Positions 33,139-43,345 of a DNA stretch of 64,000 bases are shown here, one piece after another. The DNA lies in the NCBI GenBank assembly GCA_024364805.1, contig CM044489.1:21777006-21841005 (forward strand), in the 5' to 3' direction. Within the stretch, counting starts at the first letter, position 1, and each line of letters begins with the position of its first letter. The DNA is from Euprymna scolopes. Taxonomy: Eukaryota > Mollusca > Cephalopoda > Sepiida > Sepiolidae. The notes beneath the pieces were generated by a model that saw only the letters and a program-made list of their open reading frames with translations, was not told the DNA's origin and ran no database searches. The position numbers were made by a program, and so were the translations under genes.

Positions 33139-34290
33139 TACAAAATTATTGAAATCTGATTTCCAGAGCAATTGATACATATACGCGTTTTGTTTTTATT
33201 CTTTCAGGTCTTAAAATTTTTAAACTAAATCGGTTTGTATCTAAATTGTATCTAAATTTCGAAGAATTTTAAACGTTTTGCTTTAAAAATAAATGAATTC
33301 AACAAAACTGAAGAAAAATCTTTTCTATCATCATAAGATTCCAAGTTGTCAATAAGGGTTAATGATTTCCTTTATTCATTTTATTTCTAACAGATTTCCC
33401 AAATTTGGCTTCATCTAAAATCTGCCATTCCAAAAAATGATTTTATTCAACTTTTGTAAAACATAAAACTGATTTCAAGTATTCTCAATTCTTCATACAA
33501 ATTCATTTTTTTTTTTTTTTAAACCATTTTTGTCTTAAGCTTTGATCAAAGAATGCTCTACTCTATTCATCGAACATTACAAGATCTAATGATTATTCTT
33601 TTTCTTGCTGAAGACTAATAACTTAATGTTCATCACTGAATGAATCTTCATCCAAAACATATCCTGTCGCCTGCGATGGTGACATTCAAATTCGAAAGAC
33701 TATCGAGCTTTATTTTAGTATTTTTAATATCAAAGAAATTACACTTTAAAAATTAACCTTAATATAATTTCAATGAATGTTTTATACTTGCAATGGCTTT
33801 TATTTTCTTTAACCGGAAATTGAAATAATGTACAACTTCCCTTTTTCCCCACCAAATTAGCCTACTTCACAGACCTTGTCAGCCATCTTAACCAGGAAAG
33901 ATGTCATCTTGATAGACTATACTGAATTTAGATTTTTTTTTTCTATTCTGATATTTTGTATATCTGTATGCAGTATTTCTTTAGAACTCATGTTGACATG
34001 TCTAATCATGTAATCATCTAATCATGTAAGCTGTTATAAAATAGGGGAACTATGCAGATTGAAAGAAGGCATACTTATAGAAACCTGAATGTATCAAGGT
34101 TCTTCTGCTCAAGAATATAATTGGTTGGTGTAAGCAATATAGTGAGTGTAAGCATGGTTAGCGAAAGTATGTCACAAGCACGTCATTATTTTGGGCCCAT
34201 AACTGCCACCAATCTTTATACAAAAATGTGTTCAATGTAACTATTTATAGTTCCTAGGAAAGTACATTATTCCATATAAAGATATATCAA
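33139..34290. other. Unassigned AT-rich DNA
   Basis: No gene or known repeat was recognised. Confidence 0.4.
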
Positions 34291-34291
34291 A

Positions 34292-34506
34292 CTGGTCAGT
34301 GCTAAATGGGTGACCATTTGGGACTTCCAGATGCTGTATGTTCCCTCCGCTTATCTCAGCATTGTTTCCAGTCGTCCTGTTCGACTCAAACAGTCCTGAT
34401 TCAGAAGAGGTGTGGTTGGGATCACGCAACCTGGTCTCACAATTACATACGCAATTGCCCCTACAGGGGATATCCATTGTCTTTCGAGACTGAAGGAAGG
34501 CATCGC

Positions 34507-34540
<34 letters not shown>
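34292..34540 (+). mobile_element. 5S-rRNA-derived SINE, copy 1
   Basis: The first 50 bases (TGGTCAGTGCTAAATGGG, TGACCATTTGGGAC, GATGCTGTATG) follow the 3' half of metazoan 5S rRNA, which reads GGTTAGTACT-TGGATGGG-GACC-CCTGGGAATACC-GGTGCTGTAG. This covers the 5S internal promoter box C. A shared body follows (CATTGTTTCCAG, TTGGGATC, CAATTGCC, GGGATATCCATTGTCTT), then a GAGACTGAAGGAAGGCATCG tail and 30 T. The 5' half of 5S, with box A, is absent. The element is followed by a tandem duplication of its tail. Confidence 0.75.
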
Positions 34541-34542
<2 letters not shown>

Positions 34543-34681
34543 CCAAATTTGTTTGATGAAATTTCATTACATTGTTTGGTTCATTTCGAGACTGAAGGAA
34601 GGCATCGCTATTTTTTTTTTTTTTTTAAATTTTTTTTTTTAGCCAAATTTGTTTGATGAAATTTCATTACATTGTTTGGTT
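34482..34681 (+). repeat. 102-bp tandem duplication of the SINE tail and flank
   Basis: TTTCGAGACTGAAGGAAGGC, ATCGCTAT, the T run, then AGCCAAATTTGTTTGATGAA and the flank ending ATTGTTTGGTT appear at 34,482-34,583 and again at 34,584-34,681. They differ mainly in T-run length and an AAA interruption. High identity suggests a recent event. Confidence 0.85.
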
Positions 34682-34734
34682 ACTAAATTATTCATTGAAA
34701 TTTTTTTTTAACTATAATGAATTTTATTTTAATC

Positions 34735-34920
34735 TATTTATGATATTATTGGATATAAACAGCTTTCAATAGTTAATACATTAGGATTTTCTATGAAATT
34801 TTAAACTAGAAAGGACTGTACTTTCTAATTTAAATGCTCCAAAATTCCTTTCACATTTCGAAGAGCCACGAGGTAATTCGATTTAACTATTAACAAAATA
34901 TTGAAATAGTTGACTCGTTA
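34735..34920 (+). repeat. Old dispersed repeat R3, copy 2
   Basis: Shares TAAATGCTCCAAAATTCCTT and the weaker flanking blocks with 2,440-2,600. Confidence 0.45.
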
Positions 34921-35678
34921 AAGTTATATCTAGTACTTCACACAATTTTTAAGTTGAATAAATAATTAATAAGTAAAAAAAATGAAATAACATGTAAACC
35001 AGAAACTAGTATTTACAATTTTATTGTAGAAATAAAATAGAATATTTATTAAATTCAAATAAAAACAAATCATGTAAAACAATGAAAAAATATGAAGGCA
35101 AATAATTAATAAAATGACATTTCCCTATACCCACATGCAAATATCGGGAAGTTTCATTGGAGGTCCTGCTGGTTTGGCAGGCCGAGAGAAGGCTCAAGGC
35201 ATTTCCACGAACATGACAATGGAAATGCTCTCAGAAAGCCAAATCGGTGCACGTTTTACTTCAGTGTGGCGTCATTAAGTCCCAGGTCGAGTTAATTTAT
35301 AGAAATCAACTTAAGTTGCATAATGTTTGCTAACATATTCTGATTTTTCTCAGTTGTTTTATCCTCTTTTATGTTAACATTGAGCATATTCATGTTCGTC
35401 GGCATTGAATTTTCAATTATCTGAAATATTTTTCTCTAGTGACTAAACACAAACCAACCAGTTTCTTTAATTCTTACCACACACACATACATATATAAGT
35501 GGGGCGGGGTCCGCATTTGAAGTTCAAAGCTGAAAGGTTCGGAAACGGACTTAGCGATGCAAATAACCGGCTTGAAATTCCAATTTTGTTCATTTATTCA
35601 GTGAATGAACATTCTTGTTATTCATCTCATTGGAGTTACTGAACATGTTTGCTTAAACAAAATAACACACATAGCTGT

Positions 35679-35682
<4 letters not shown>
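34921..35682. other. Unassigned AT-rich DNA
   Basis: A 100-base patch near 35,150-35,290 is more GC-rich, but nothing was recognised. CA/TA units lie near 35,478-35,497. Confidence 0.4.

Positions 35683-35718
<36 letters not shown>
35683..35718. repeat. (TA)n microsatellite
   Basis: About 18 TA units abut the left arm of the palindrome. Confidence 0.95.
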
Positions 35719-35723
<5 letters not shown>

Positions 35724-35904
35724 CAAACATTATTGGTTGCATGTGTGCAAGCAGGTTTCAGTGGAATCTTAACTTAGACCCACCTCATTAGACCGAAATT
35801 GATTTTCATTTTAGTTTCGCTCCATTCTTCTGTCTGATGAGGTGGGTCTAAGTTGAGATTCCACTGAAACATGTATGCACATATAACCAATAATGTTTGT
35901 ATAA
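35719..35904. mobile_element. Palindrome of two inverted PLE-type termini
   Basis: Arms at 35,719-35,793 and 35,832-35,904 are inverted and nearly identical, with a 38-base loop. The right arm reads GTCTGATGAGGTGGGTCTAA, GTTGAGATTCCACTGAAAC, then ATGTATGCACATATAACC. The left arm is the reverse with a few changes, including CTAATGA in place of CTGATGA. The TGAGCAC sequence downstream (near 35,936) also follows the 47.1 kb palindrome, linking the two families. Confidence 0.65.
35834..35870 (+). other. Best hammerhead-like core: CTGATGA, 6-bp stem II, GAAAC
   Basis: CTGATGA (35834-35840) and GAAAC (35866-35870) enclose an in-register stem (GGTGGG with TCCACT; G-U, G-C, U-A, G-C, G-C, G-U) and a 12-base loop. 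ACATGT directly follows GAA and is self-complementary, as would suit a dimeric hammerhead with a minimal helix III. A helix I partner is not obvious. Confidence 0.45.
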
Positions 35905-37287
35905 TAAACATGCAATATAACTGCTCTGTCGTCTATTGAGCACTTTAATAAACACATGGGCTTGTGGATCTACATCTAGGAAACTAAACTATACAACCAT
36001 ATATCTGTGTGTGTGTGTGTGTGTGTGCGCGTTACGGCATCATGGAACATTTTTCGTTTTATTTTTCTGTTTATGGCGATAGGCAGATCGGTTTATTCAA
36101 CCACTAAACCGTTTACTTTCGGGTCAACAAATGTCACATTTTGTATTTTCAAAGAATCCAACCATTTCGTGTTTTATGAAATGATCGAGTTTTTTCCTCT
36201 GATTACTTGCACATGAATCTATTTCAGTTACAAATTTAATAATCATGTTTCTTGGTTACATTGTTACCTCTTCTGATATACACCAGTATGTGCGCATGCA
36301 TATATAATGTATATGTACATAAGGTAATGACTTATGGAAAGTATTCTTCAACCGTCAATCTGTACGAGCGTTTCTGAGATGATACGAATGTTTATCTCTT
36401 AATCAACATAGGAAGTAGACACCAAAATAAGCAATTTAAACACAATTAATATATATCTAAATATTTATTCGGAGTTGCATGTGTGGAGATATCTTGCTGA
36501 CCGAAAATATTTCAAATATCGTCATTTTTAATTTTTTTTTTTTAACTAAGTCAAACATAAAATTTGCAGTAAAAGGTCAAGCAGTTGTAAAAACTTAAAA
36601 AAAAAAGACGAACGGTTTTAACGAATAACTAGTTTTTGTCATCAAAGCGAGTTTTTTTTTTTTTTTTTTTTTACTCCTTACATCAAGTGGCTTCATGCAG
36701 TATCTGGAGTGATTTCCATAAAAAATCTTGGCAGTTACGGCCCCAAGATTTGGATTTATTAAACTTTCAATGATAATACTGTTTGTCTTGATTATGGCCA
36801 CATCATGCATTTAGGTGCAACAAACTGACCAAAAGGACTTTTCTAGAGCTGATGGGGCAAATTCAAAATACGTTTTTAATTGTGAGTTATTTCGAATTTA
36901 ATTGCTATGAACAAACGAAAGTGTCCCATTTTTATTGATGATTCCTTTCTGTACATTACCTAAACTATTTTGTTCCAGCCTTATAACATTTGAACTCCAC
37001 CTTAAATATGAGTAACAATTAGACCTATAATTGCACTTTATTACACGGATGACATTGTCTTAATTTTCTGTAAAGTTCAAATGAATCTAAGATGTCTCTA
37101 GTAATTAGTTAGGGAACATTATTTTATCATCTATTTTATTTCAACTTGACCCCTGGAGGATCTGCAATTGAAAAGAGATTGGCATAATGATATTAAACTT
37201 AATGTCTTGTTTTTATTACATTTTTTTCCTGGGCCAGCTAAAATTCAAACGTGCATTTTCTGTGATGTTTGTCTTTAAATCACACAG
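35905..37287. other. Unassigned AT-rich DNA
   Basis: A (GT)n tract lies at about 36,008-36,028 and a T run at 36,652-36,672. A 42-base segment near 36,675 (CTTACATCAAGTGGCTTCAT) resembles 52,140. No gene was recognised. Confidence 0.45.
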
Positions 37288-37510
37288 TCTGGTCAGTACT
37301 AAAAATGGTGACCATTCGAGAACACCAAGTGCTGTATGTGCTATCTACTTCTCTCTGCATTGTTTCCAGTAGTCATGGACTTTTTGTCATTGGAATCGAC
37401 AATGTCGGCTCTGTGATTGAGGATTGTGCAATTCTTGCTTCACAATTGCATTAACAACCACCTTTACAGAAGGTATCCATTGTATTGAGACGGAATGGAT
37501 GCCAAGAATG
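37288..37510 (+). mobile_element. 5S-rRNA-derived SINE, copy 2
   Basis: CTGGTCAGTACTAAAAATGG, TGACCATTCGAGAACACCA and AGTGCTGTATG align with 5S rRNA and copy 1. The body (TTTCCAGTAGTCATGG, TGATTGAGGATTGTGCAATT, GGTATCCATTGTATTGAGAC) matches the other copies. It ends near a GGATGCCAAGAATGAAGATC segment without a long T run. Diverged more than copy 3. Confidence 0.7.
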
Positions 37511-38232
37511 AAGATCTTTCTTGAAATTATAATTAAAATATTTATTTGAAAAAGGTGTATTACACCAAAAAAGGCATATCCCATCAAAAAAAATTAAATA
37601 ATTTTAATCATTTAGTAAAATTCATAACTTTCTTTTTTGGCTTTCTAATTATTTTCAAATTAACTTTAAGAAGTGTTTTTAAAGATGTGACCAAACTCCT
37701 ATTTAAATTTTTAGAGAAAAGCATTTTGTAAACCAAAACGTTAAACGGTTTTCTCTTCAGTTTTTTTTTTATTATGCCATCCTTATCTTCTACTTGCTTT
37801 TCTTGCTAATGCATTTTCCAGTCGTTAAAACAATTGACAGGGCCGTGTCTGTTTGATTGTCTCGTATGGAATTATTCTATTTGGATAAAATGCTGTATGT
37901 TTTGAAAAATGACTGAACTCATTAAATTTCTTTAAAAGGGTCAGCTATTCTTGATAGCCTACCAAATATTTAGATTTCTTATCTACAAAAAAATGCAGAT
38001 GGTTTATAGTTTTAACCTACAATTTGAAAGTTGACAAATTAGCTGAGTGTGGTCAAATTAAGAAAATATGAAAGGGAAAACGCTCCCTTTCAGATACAGA
38101 TTTTCCATTTTTTTTTTTTTATTTGAACAATTTTAATATTACAATCGTTGTTTTATAGCTACATTCAGAAACGTTCAGATCTTTTTTCAAACAAAATTTA
38201 AAGTAGGGATGAGAGTTGTTAAAAACTAGATA
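37511..38232. other. Unassigned AT-rich DNA
   Basis: No gene or known repeat was recognised. Confidence 0.4.
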
Positions 38233-38503
38233 CCGTAGAACCCTGGAATATGGCATTAGTCCATTCTGAGGATGGGATTATAAGGTGAAATCGCTGTATA
38301 GCAAGGTTTAAGCAAAATTTTATACAGTACATATTAAAAATTAGTAACAAAATACAGTATAATATATAATACACATTTATATAATCAAATAACACCATAA
38401 GGTGGGGGCAAATACCGTAACCATGGTCCGAAAAAACATCGTATTCCACATCGTAACCTGAAAAAAACGTATCCTAGGGTCACCGTATTTGAGGGTTCTA
38501 CTG
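38233..38503. mobile_element. pogo/Tigger-type MITE
   Basis: Terminal inverted repeats CCGTAGAACCCTGGAATATG (left) and, reverse-complemented, CAGTAGAACCCTCAAATACG (right) match the CAGT(A/N)GAACC(C/T)C ends of pogo/Tigger elements. TA target duplications lie at 38,231-38,232 and 38,504-38,505. The 271-bp interior has no transposase frame, so it is a non-autonomous deletion derivative. Confidence 0.8.
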
Positions 38504-38509
38504 TACTTA

Positions 38510-38655
38510 TGCAGAATATGGACATGCTATTTTTAAAATAGGATTTCCAAGATAAATTAAATTTTATATCGTTTGTTTATTACATTGTTGGGTAAAAATA
38601 CATAGTAAGAATGGGTTTCTAAACAAGTTTATTTCAGCATGGTCCGTATTTTGCA
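38510..38655. mobile_element. MITE with TGCAGAATA termini, short copy
   Basis: Inverted ends TGCAGAATATGGACATGC and TGCAAAATACGGACCATGC are flanked by TA (38,508-38,509 and 38,656-38,657). The interior shares TTTGTTTATTA(C/A)ATTGTT and AAGAATGG(G/C)TTTCTAA with the 53,299 copy. It starts 4 bases after the target duplication of the pogo-type MITE. Confidence 0.7.
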
Positions 38656-38657
38656 TA

Positions 38658-39599
38658 AGTGCCAAAAACTAGTCTGAACTATAAAAAACATCCTAACTAA
38701 ATACCTCGGATTCGAAGTCGACTAAAAAAATTTTTTACATCTAGTGTCAGTTTTAAAATGTATTTTTAGAATAAATATTATCTAATGTAGGTTTTGCTCA
38801 AAATTGGAATGGAGACTCTAGACATACGATCTATATCATATTTTGATTTTAATCTTAATAAAGGACACATAAAAATGGTCCAAACTGTTCCATTCAGATT
38901 ATTAATTTATACAGGGACGGATATTTTCATTATATATTCATGTTTTACTTCTATTTACCATTTTATAGCCTTAACTAAAACTTTGCATGCCATAAAATTA
39001 GCTCTATATCTACAATATAGAAAAATATTTTACTGACCTTTGCGCTTTGGATCACATTGATAGCTAGTTTCTTCTAGTCAAGTCTCTTAGACAGATTCAC
39101 TTGGTTGGTAGACATCTTAAGTCACAAATGATATGTTGTCAAAATATATTAGAAAATAAAATGAGTATTCTAAGATATTGCTAGACACACAGCCATAAAA
39201 TTAGTCATGTCATAAGTTTGAAGTCTGCAATTATATTACCATTTAAATCATAGAAAGAGATTGCTACTGTTGGTAATTCTTCAAAACTTTTGATTTCATT
39301 TATGCTATTTGATTAGTTTTAATCTGCAGAATCAAATTGACACTTGGCTGCATAAGAGCTCCAAATCGTCGATAGAAAAGTTCTTGCTTGAATGAAGCAA
39401 TATTAATACAAGAGATTAAACTAGCAGAATTTAGAATGAACTTGCCTATCTAAACGTAAGAAAATGTCCCGGTCTTCTTTTTATAAAGTTTGTTTCTATC
39501 TCGGTTTATTTGGTTTGGTCGGACAACTGAGCACTAATTATAAGTTAAATCTTACCTAAGTTATCTACCCGGGCAATACCAAGTAAATACACTGACTAT
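38658..39599. other. Unassigned AT-rich DNA
   Basis: No gene was recognised. A CCCGGGCAATACC segment near 39,569 hints at another decayed Helitron end. Confidence 0.4.
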
Positions 39600-39639
39600 T
39601 AAATTCAATATATATACAGAATCTTTCTGCTTGTGAGGT

Positions 39640-39895
39640 AAAACTTCTCTAATGCACTTGTGATGTTAGGCGGTATAAGAGTGTTAACTTTGGTCAAAAT
39701 TATCCATTTCTTTTTTTTCACCAGATTTTTTTCAATTATCGATACTTATCGCAGACCTTCTGATACAAAACCATCTAAGAAAACTGCGAGATGCATAAGA
39801 CATTCGTGCGAAATTTAAATATCGGCCCAGCCATTTCGGTGTCCATAAGGAACGAACTCGCACACAAAAAAGTTCCTTTTTATATAATAGATAGA
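39640..39895 (-). mobile_element. Helitron subfamily B, 5' portion
   Basis: On the minus strand it starts A|TCTATCTATTATATAAAAAG at 39,895 and continues GAACTTTTTTGTGTGCGAGT, TCGTTCC and GACACCGAAATGGCTGGGC. It then has the GATAAGTATCGATAATTGAAA block shared with the 11,768 copy. The 3' part is missing. Confidence 0.7.
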
Positions 39896-40189
39896 TTTGT
39901 CATTTTTTTTTTTTTTAATGTCAAATGTAGTTAATTTCTTTTGTATGCTCACAAGCTCTGGGGTTTTAAAGGAGGGGGGTTCTATTATTATAGTAATTGT
40001 GATATCTATGTCATTAAACTGCTATCCGGTGTTTATCTATACAATAACAGCGTATTCGACCACCATATGGCATTGCAATGTAAATGACAAAACCAGTTTA
40101 CAAAAATATTTTCTTATTTTACTTTTTTCTGAAGAGAACCGTTTGGAAGAGCCGATTCAGTTTACACAATGGCACATCTAAAATAAACA

Positions 40190-40248
<59 letters not shown>

Positions 40249-40867
40249 CAGTTGCGATTTCTCTCAATTTTATAATCATGCATTTTTAATCTTATAAATA
40301 TTTGTTACAGAAAGCCAAAACAAAATCTTTCTTTTCGCCATGTCTCTCCTCCCCCACTCTTCTGTTCTTGTGATATCTCCCCAGTATCTTGTGGACAGAT
40401 ACATGGCTTTTCAGTTTAAGGTTCCTTGCTGCGTTGGTTTGTTTTGAAAAGCTAACTGTTATTAAACACTAGAATGTGAAATCTCCAGTTGGGTGTGAAG
40501 TCGGATTTGAAGCTTTCAGTTTCCTGCAGGGAGACTAACTGTGATAAATACATGAGTTAATCTTGTTTACAGCTTGCTAAACAGCAACAAAGACACTGAT
40601 TCAAATCAGACAAAGCTATTAAAGAAAGAGCAGCTGTGTGTGTATGTCCAGCTAAATGTAAAACACTACAAAACAGCCACAAAGCTGGAAAATTCTTGAT
40701 CAGCGTTGCCCCGGATGAACACTATCTAAAATTCAGAAAAAGGGTTTTTTTTTTTGGGGGGGGGGGTTCAAATAATGCTAAACTGGCGCCGATTTTTTTC
40801 GGGGGGGGGTCGGCTGTTTAGCCATTTTATATACTAAGGGGAAGTAACTTTAAGTTCTTATTAAGGA
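39896..40867. other. Unassigned sequence with CT and T/G tracts
   Basis: (CT)n at 40,193-40,246. Two T-then-G homopolymer pairs lie at about 40,745-40,766 and 40,793-40,810. No gene was recognised. Confidence 0.5.
40193..40246. repeat. (CT)n microsatellite
   Basis: About 26 CT units, giving a spurious LSLSLS frame. Confidence 0.95.
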
Positions 40868-41115
40868 CTAGCAAGGGGCGCCCGGACTTTCCCGGTCATA
40901 AAATATATTTAAATTCATGCAGATTTAGTATTTATTATTACAGAGCAAATTCTCCATTTGATTATTATATATAGTACGGATTTCAAAAGTTGTAAAAAAA
41001 AAAAAAGTATTTGGGTGCCATCAGCTAGAATCGAAACCAGAACATTTAGTGCTCCAACCGCATTTCCTCCCATTTAAGCTATAGACAAACATAAGATTTA
41101 ACATAACTTCAAGCT
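40868..41115 (-). mobile_element. Helitron subfamily E, 3' portion with tRNA-like segment
   Basis: The minus-strand end is the hairpin CCGGGAAAGTCCGGG followed by CGCCCCTTGCTAG (CTAG at 40871-40868, then T). Upstream in element order it has GGTTTCGATTCTAGCTGATG, GCACCCAAAT and an A-run, the same order as the 42,920-43,277 copy. The A-box region (ATAGCTTAAATGGGAGG) is degenerate. The 5' end was not found. Confidence 0.65.
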
Positions 41116-41452
41116 ATGAATGAATTTGTACATGCGCAAAAGTAATAGAAATGCCAACATGTTGAAATAAACATGTTTGCATTTCAAATTGCCAACATAT
41201 TTCTGTACATCTTATTCATCCAGCCAAACATTTTATTTCTTATGAACCATCCTTGGTGTATGATTACTATTTCTGATTAATTTCGGTGTAATTTTGGGTT
41301 AGTCTAATAAATACAGGAGTTAATTCTGTTTAAATCAGACAAATATTTGGTAAGATAACTGCTGTAAATATGCACGTCCCCTGAATAATGCCACTTAAAT
41401 CTTAGATTATTTTATTCATGGTGTCTATAACCTTGGTTCCAACAGGTGCATA
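41116..41452. other. Unassigned AT-rich DNA
   Basis: No gene or known repeat was recognised. Confidence 0.4.
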
Positions 41453-41903
41453 TGCAGAATAGGGATCGCGTTATGGTAAGCATCTTCTGAGCAGGTGATG
41501 TAATTCGCTAGAGGATGCTAAAATATTTAGCCAATAAAATCGCAGCAGCCGGCGATTAGCAAACGGCATCCTTATGTTTATTCAATTAAATGAAAGTACA
41601 AAATAGTTAAAAAAAAAAAAAAAAAAAAAAGGAAAAAGCTCCCTTCTCTGTTAAGACTGGCTTTCTAAATGTTATTTCAGCAGTCCGTAAACTACACAAA
41701 TACTAAGCATTGAAAATACCATACAAAGACTTTTCGATTATCTTGTTCGTTCCTTAATTTGTAACTGTTTTCTATCGTTTTAAACATTAGCCATTGTTTT
41801 CAATAATAAAAAAAGAAATAAAACAGCAAGTTCTCGTTTGAAACCTTCCGACGGTTTCTAAAATCTGGCGGCAATACGCTGATAACGCCCTCCTTATTCT
41901 GCA
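41453..41903. mobile_element. MITE with TGCAGAATA termini, long copy
   Basis: Inverted ends TGCAGAATAGGGATC and TGCAGAATAAGGAGG are flanked by TA on both sides (41,451-41,452 and 41,904-41,905). The 451-bp interior aligns with the 53,299 copy: GGTGATGTAATTCGCTAGAG, CCAATAAAATCGCA, TGGCTTTCTAA, GACTTTTC and the TTAGCCATTGTTTT region. No transposase frame. Family not recognised. Confidence 0.75.
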
Positions 41904-41905
41904 TA

Positions 41906-42919
41906 TGTACTCGATTTAAATAAAAGATGATTTCAAAAAGACTTTGGTTAATGCAAACATCTGAACAAAAATAGTCGTTGCATAAAATTGAATTCTTTAA
42001 AATTAATTCTATTTTAACAAGGAATTGTTTCACAAAGATCACTAAAGAGCTAAACAACATCTTGTCTTCCTCCGAACAAGGGAGTAAGGTGAACTCCTTT
42101 CAGTCACTGTACCTTTCCTTAGCATCTTCTGACAGGTTGTATAGCTATATTTGTTGCTAAGTAATAATCCGTAACCTATTAAAATTTTGTCTTTGAACAT
42201 ATCTAAGATAAATTTCATAAACGTATCATTTACTTTCATCTTAGAAAAAAAAAACAATAAGATAACCTTTCCTCTGGTAATACAATATATTCTTATCTCC
42301 TAACAAAATGGATGCAATTATTTCGTTTTATGTCAGCTACGGGCGTTTTAGATGCCTTTTAATATTAAGACCGATTTTGTTCTGAATACTTTCATAGTTT
42401 TACTTTAAACCAAGCCTTTTTTTTTTCTTTATCAAAATTGAAAAAAAAAACAAACGTAAGAACATCGCTCCGCGAAATTGTTTTATAATAATGATCAAAT
42501 TATATATGAAAAGAAAAGACCAATCTCCTAATAGAAAAGCTTTTCTATAATCGTATCTGAAACAGGATTCGCTGGCAACTAATGATGACCACATGTAGAA
42601 AATGTTTGATGCACATGAGGAAATATTTATCTTTATCTTGGAATAATTGTTGCTAGTTCTGAAATAGTTTTAAAGTCGCTTGATTCTCATTAATATGCGA
42701 GATTTAGTTAATATGAAAAACATAACCTAGTACTGCCGTCACAAAAAAGGAGCACTTCTGCGTTGTTAGCAGTGCTGTTTGTTTTTTGTGGATTAATTTT
42801 CTTGTGGATGGCAATTTTTTTTTTTTTTTCTACCTCGCATTGTATTAATGTTAAATACATCTGAATTCTTTATTTTATGCGTGTATAAATGACGAAACTC
42901 CTTATGTGTGCATATATGT
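41906..42919. other. Unassigned AT-rich DNA
   Basis: No gene or known repeat was recognised. Confidence 0.4.
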
Positions 42920-43049
42920 TAACAGGCCACCCGGCATTGCCCGGTCCTGAGATGCGTTTAAATATCATTTTAATTCCAGCAGATTACGTATTTATTACAG
43001 ACAATTCTGATTATATTGAACCTAATATATATTAGTGAGATCAAAATTA

Positions 43050-43085
<36 letters not shown>

Positions 43086-43277
43086 TGGGTGCCATTAGCT
43101 AGAATCGAAACCAAATCATACAACTCACCACCCTTATGCCTTAGCCTGAGCCACGCATATATATATATATTCATTCATCTGTCATCCTCTTTTTAAGAGA
43201 TGGAACCGCCCAATCGTTGAAGACAAAATTTAAGCAAGCAAGGACGGGCGGACGGTCCAGTGTTATAATTATATAGA
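42920..43277 (-). mobile_element. Helitron subfamily E with pol III promoter-like segment
   Basis: The minus-strand start A|TCTATATAATTATAACACTG at 43,277 is followed by GACCGTCCGCCCGTCCTTGC and TTGTCTTCAACGATTGGGCG. A tRNA-like segment then has TGGCTCAGGCTAAGG (A box, near 43,150) and GGTTTCGATTC (B box, near 43,110). A 33-base T run (A on +, 43,051-43,083) follows, and the hairpin CCGGGCAATGCCGGG lies near the end. The last bases (CCTGTTAAC) are altered from CTAG. Either the Helitron captured a SINE head or a SINE inserted in its ancestor. Confidence 0.65.
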
Positions 43278-43290
43278 TATATAAATTAAT

Positions 43291-43329
43291 GAGCTACATG
43301 GAGCTTCGAAATTTTCCACTTCTCATCAG
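43291..43329 (-). other. Hammerhead-like motif with stems II and III
   Basis: On the minus strand CTGATGA (43329-43323) is followed by an in-register 5-bp stem II (GAAGT with ATTTC) closed by GGAAA. Then comes GAAGC, with GCT-CCATGT-AGC able to form a small helix III hairpin. The canonical GAAA is GAAG here, so activity is doubtful. It lies 14 bases from a Helitron 5' end. Confidence 0.4.
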
Positions 43330-43345
43330 AGGAAGCAATTAGTCC

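Noticed and set aside
34241-34642. Overlapping frames on both strands, 76 to 108 codons
   Set aside because: They cover the 5S-derived SINE and its poly-T duplication; both strands are open only by chance.
36675-36716. 42-base similarity to 52,140-52,181 (CTTACATCAA(G/A)TGG)
   Set aside because: Too short and flanks do not align; could not be assigned to any element.
39565-39600. CCCGGGCAATACC as another Helitron 3' end
   Set aside because: No CTAG-like end and only half of the hairpin; too decayed to call.
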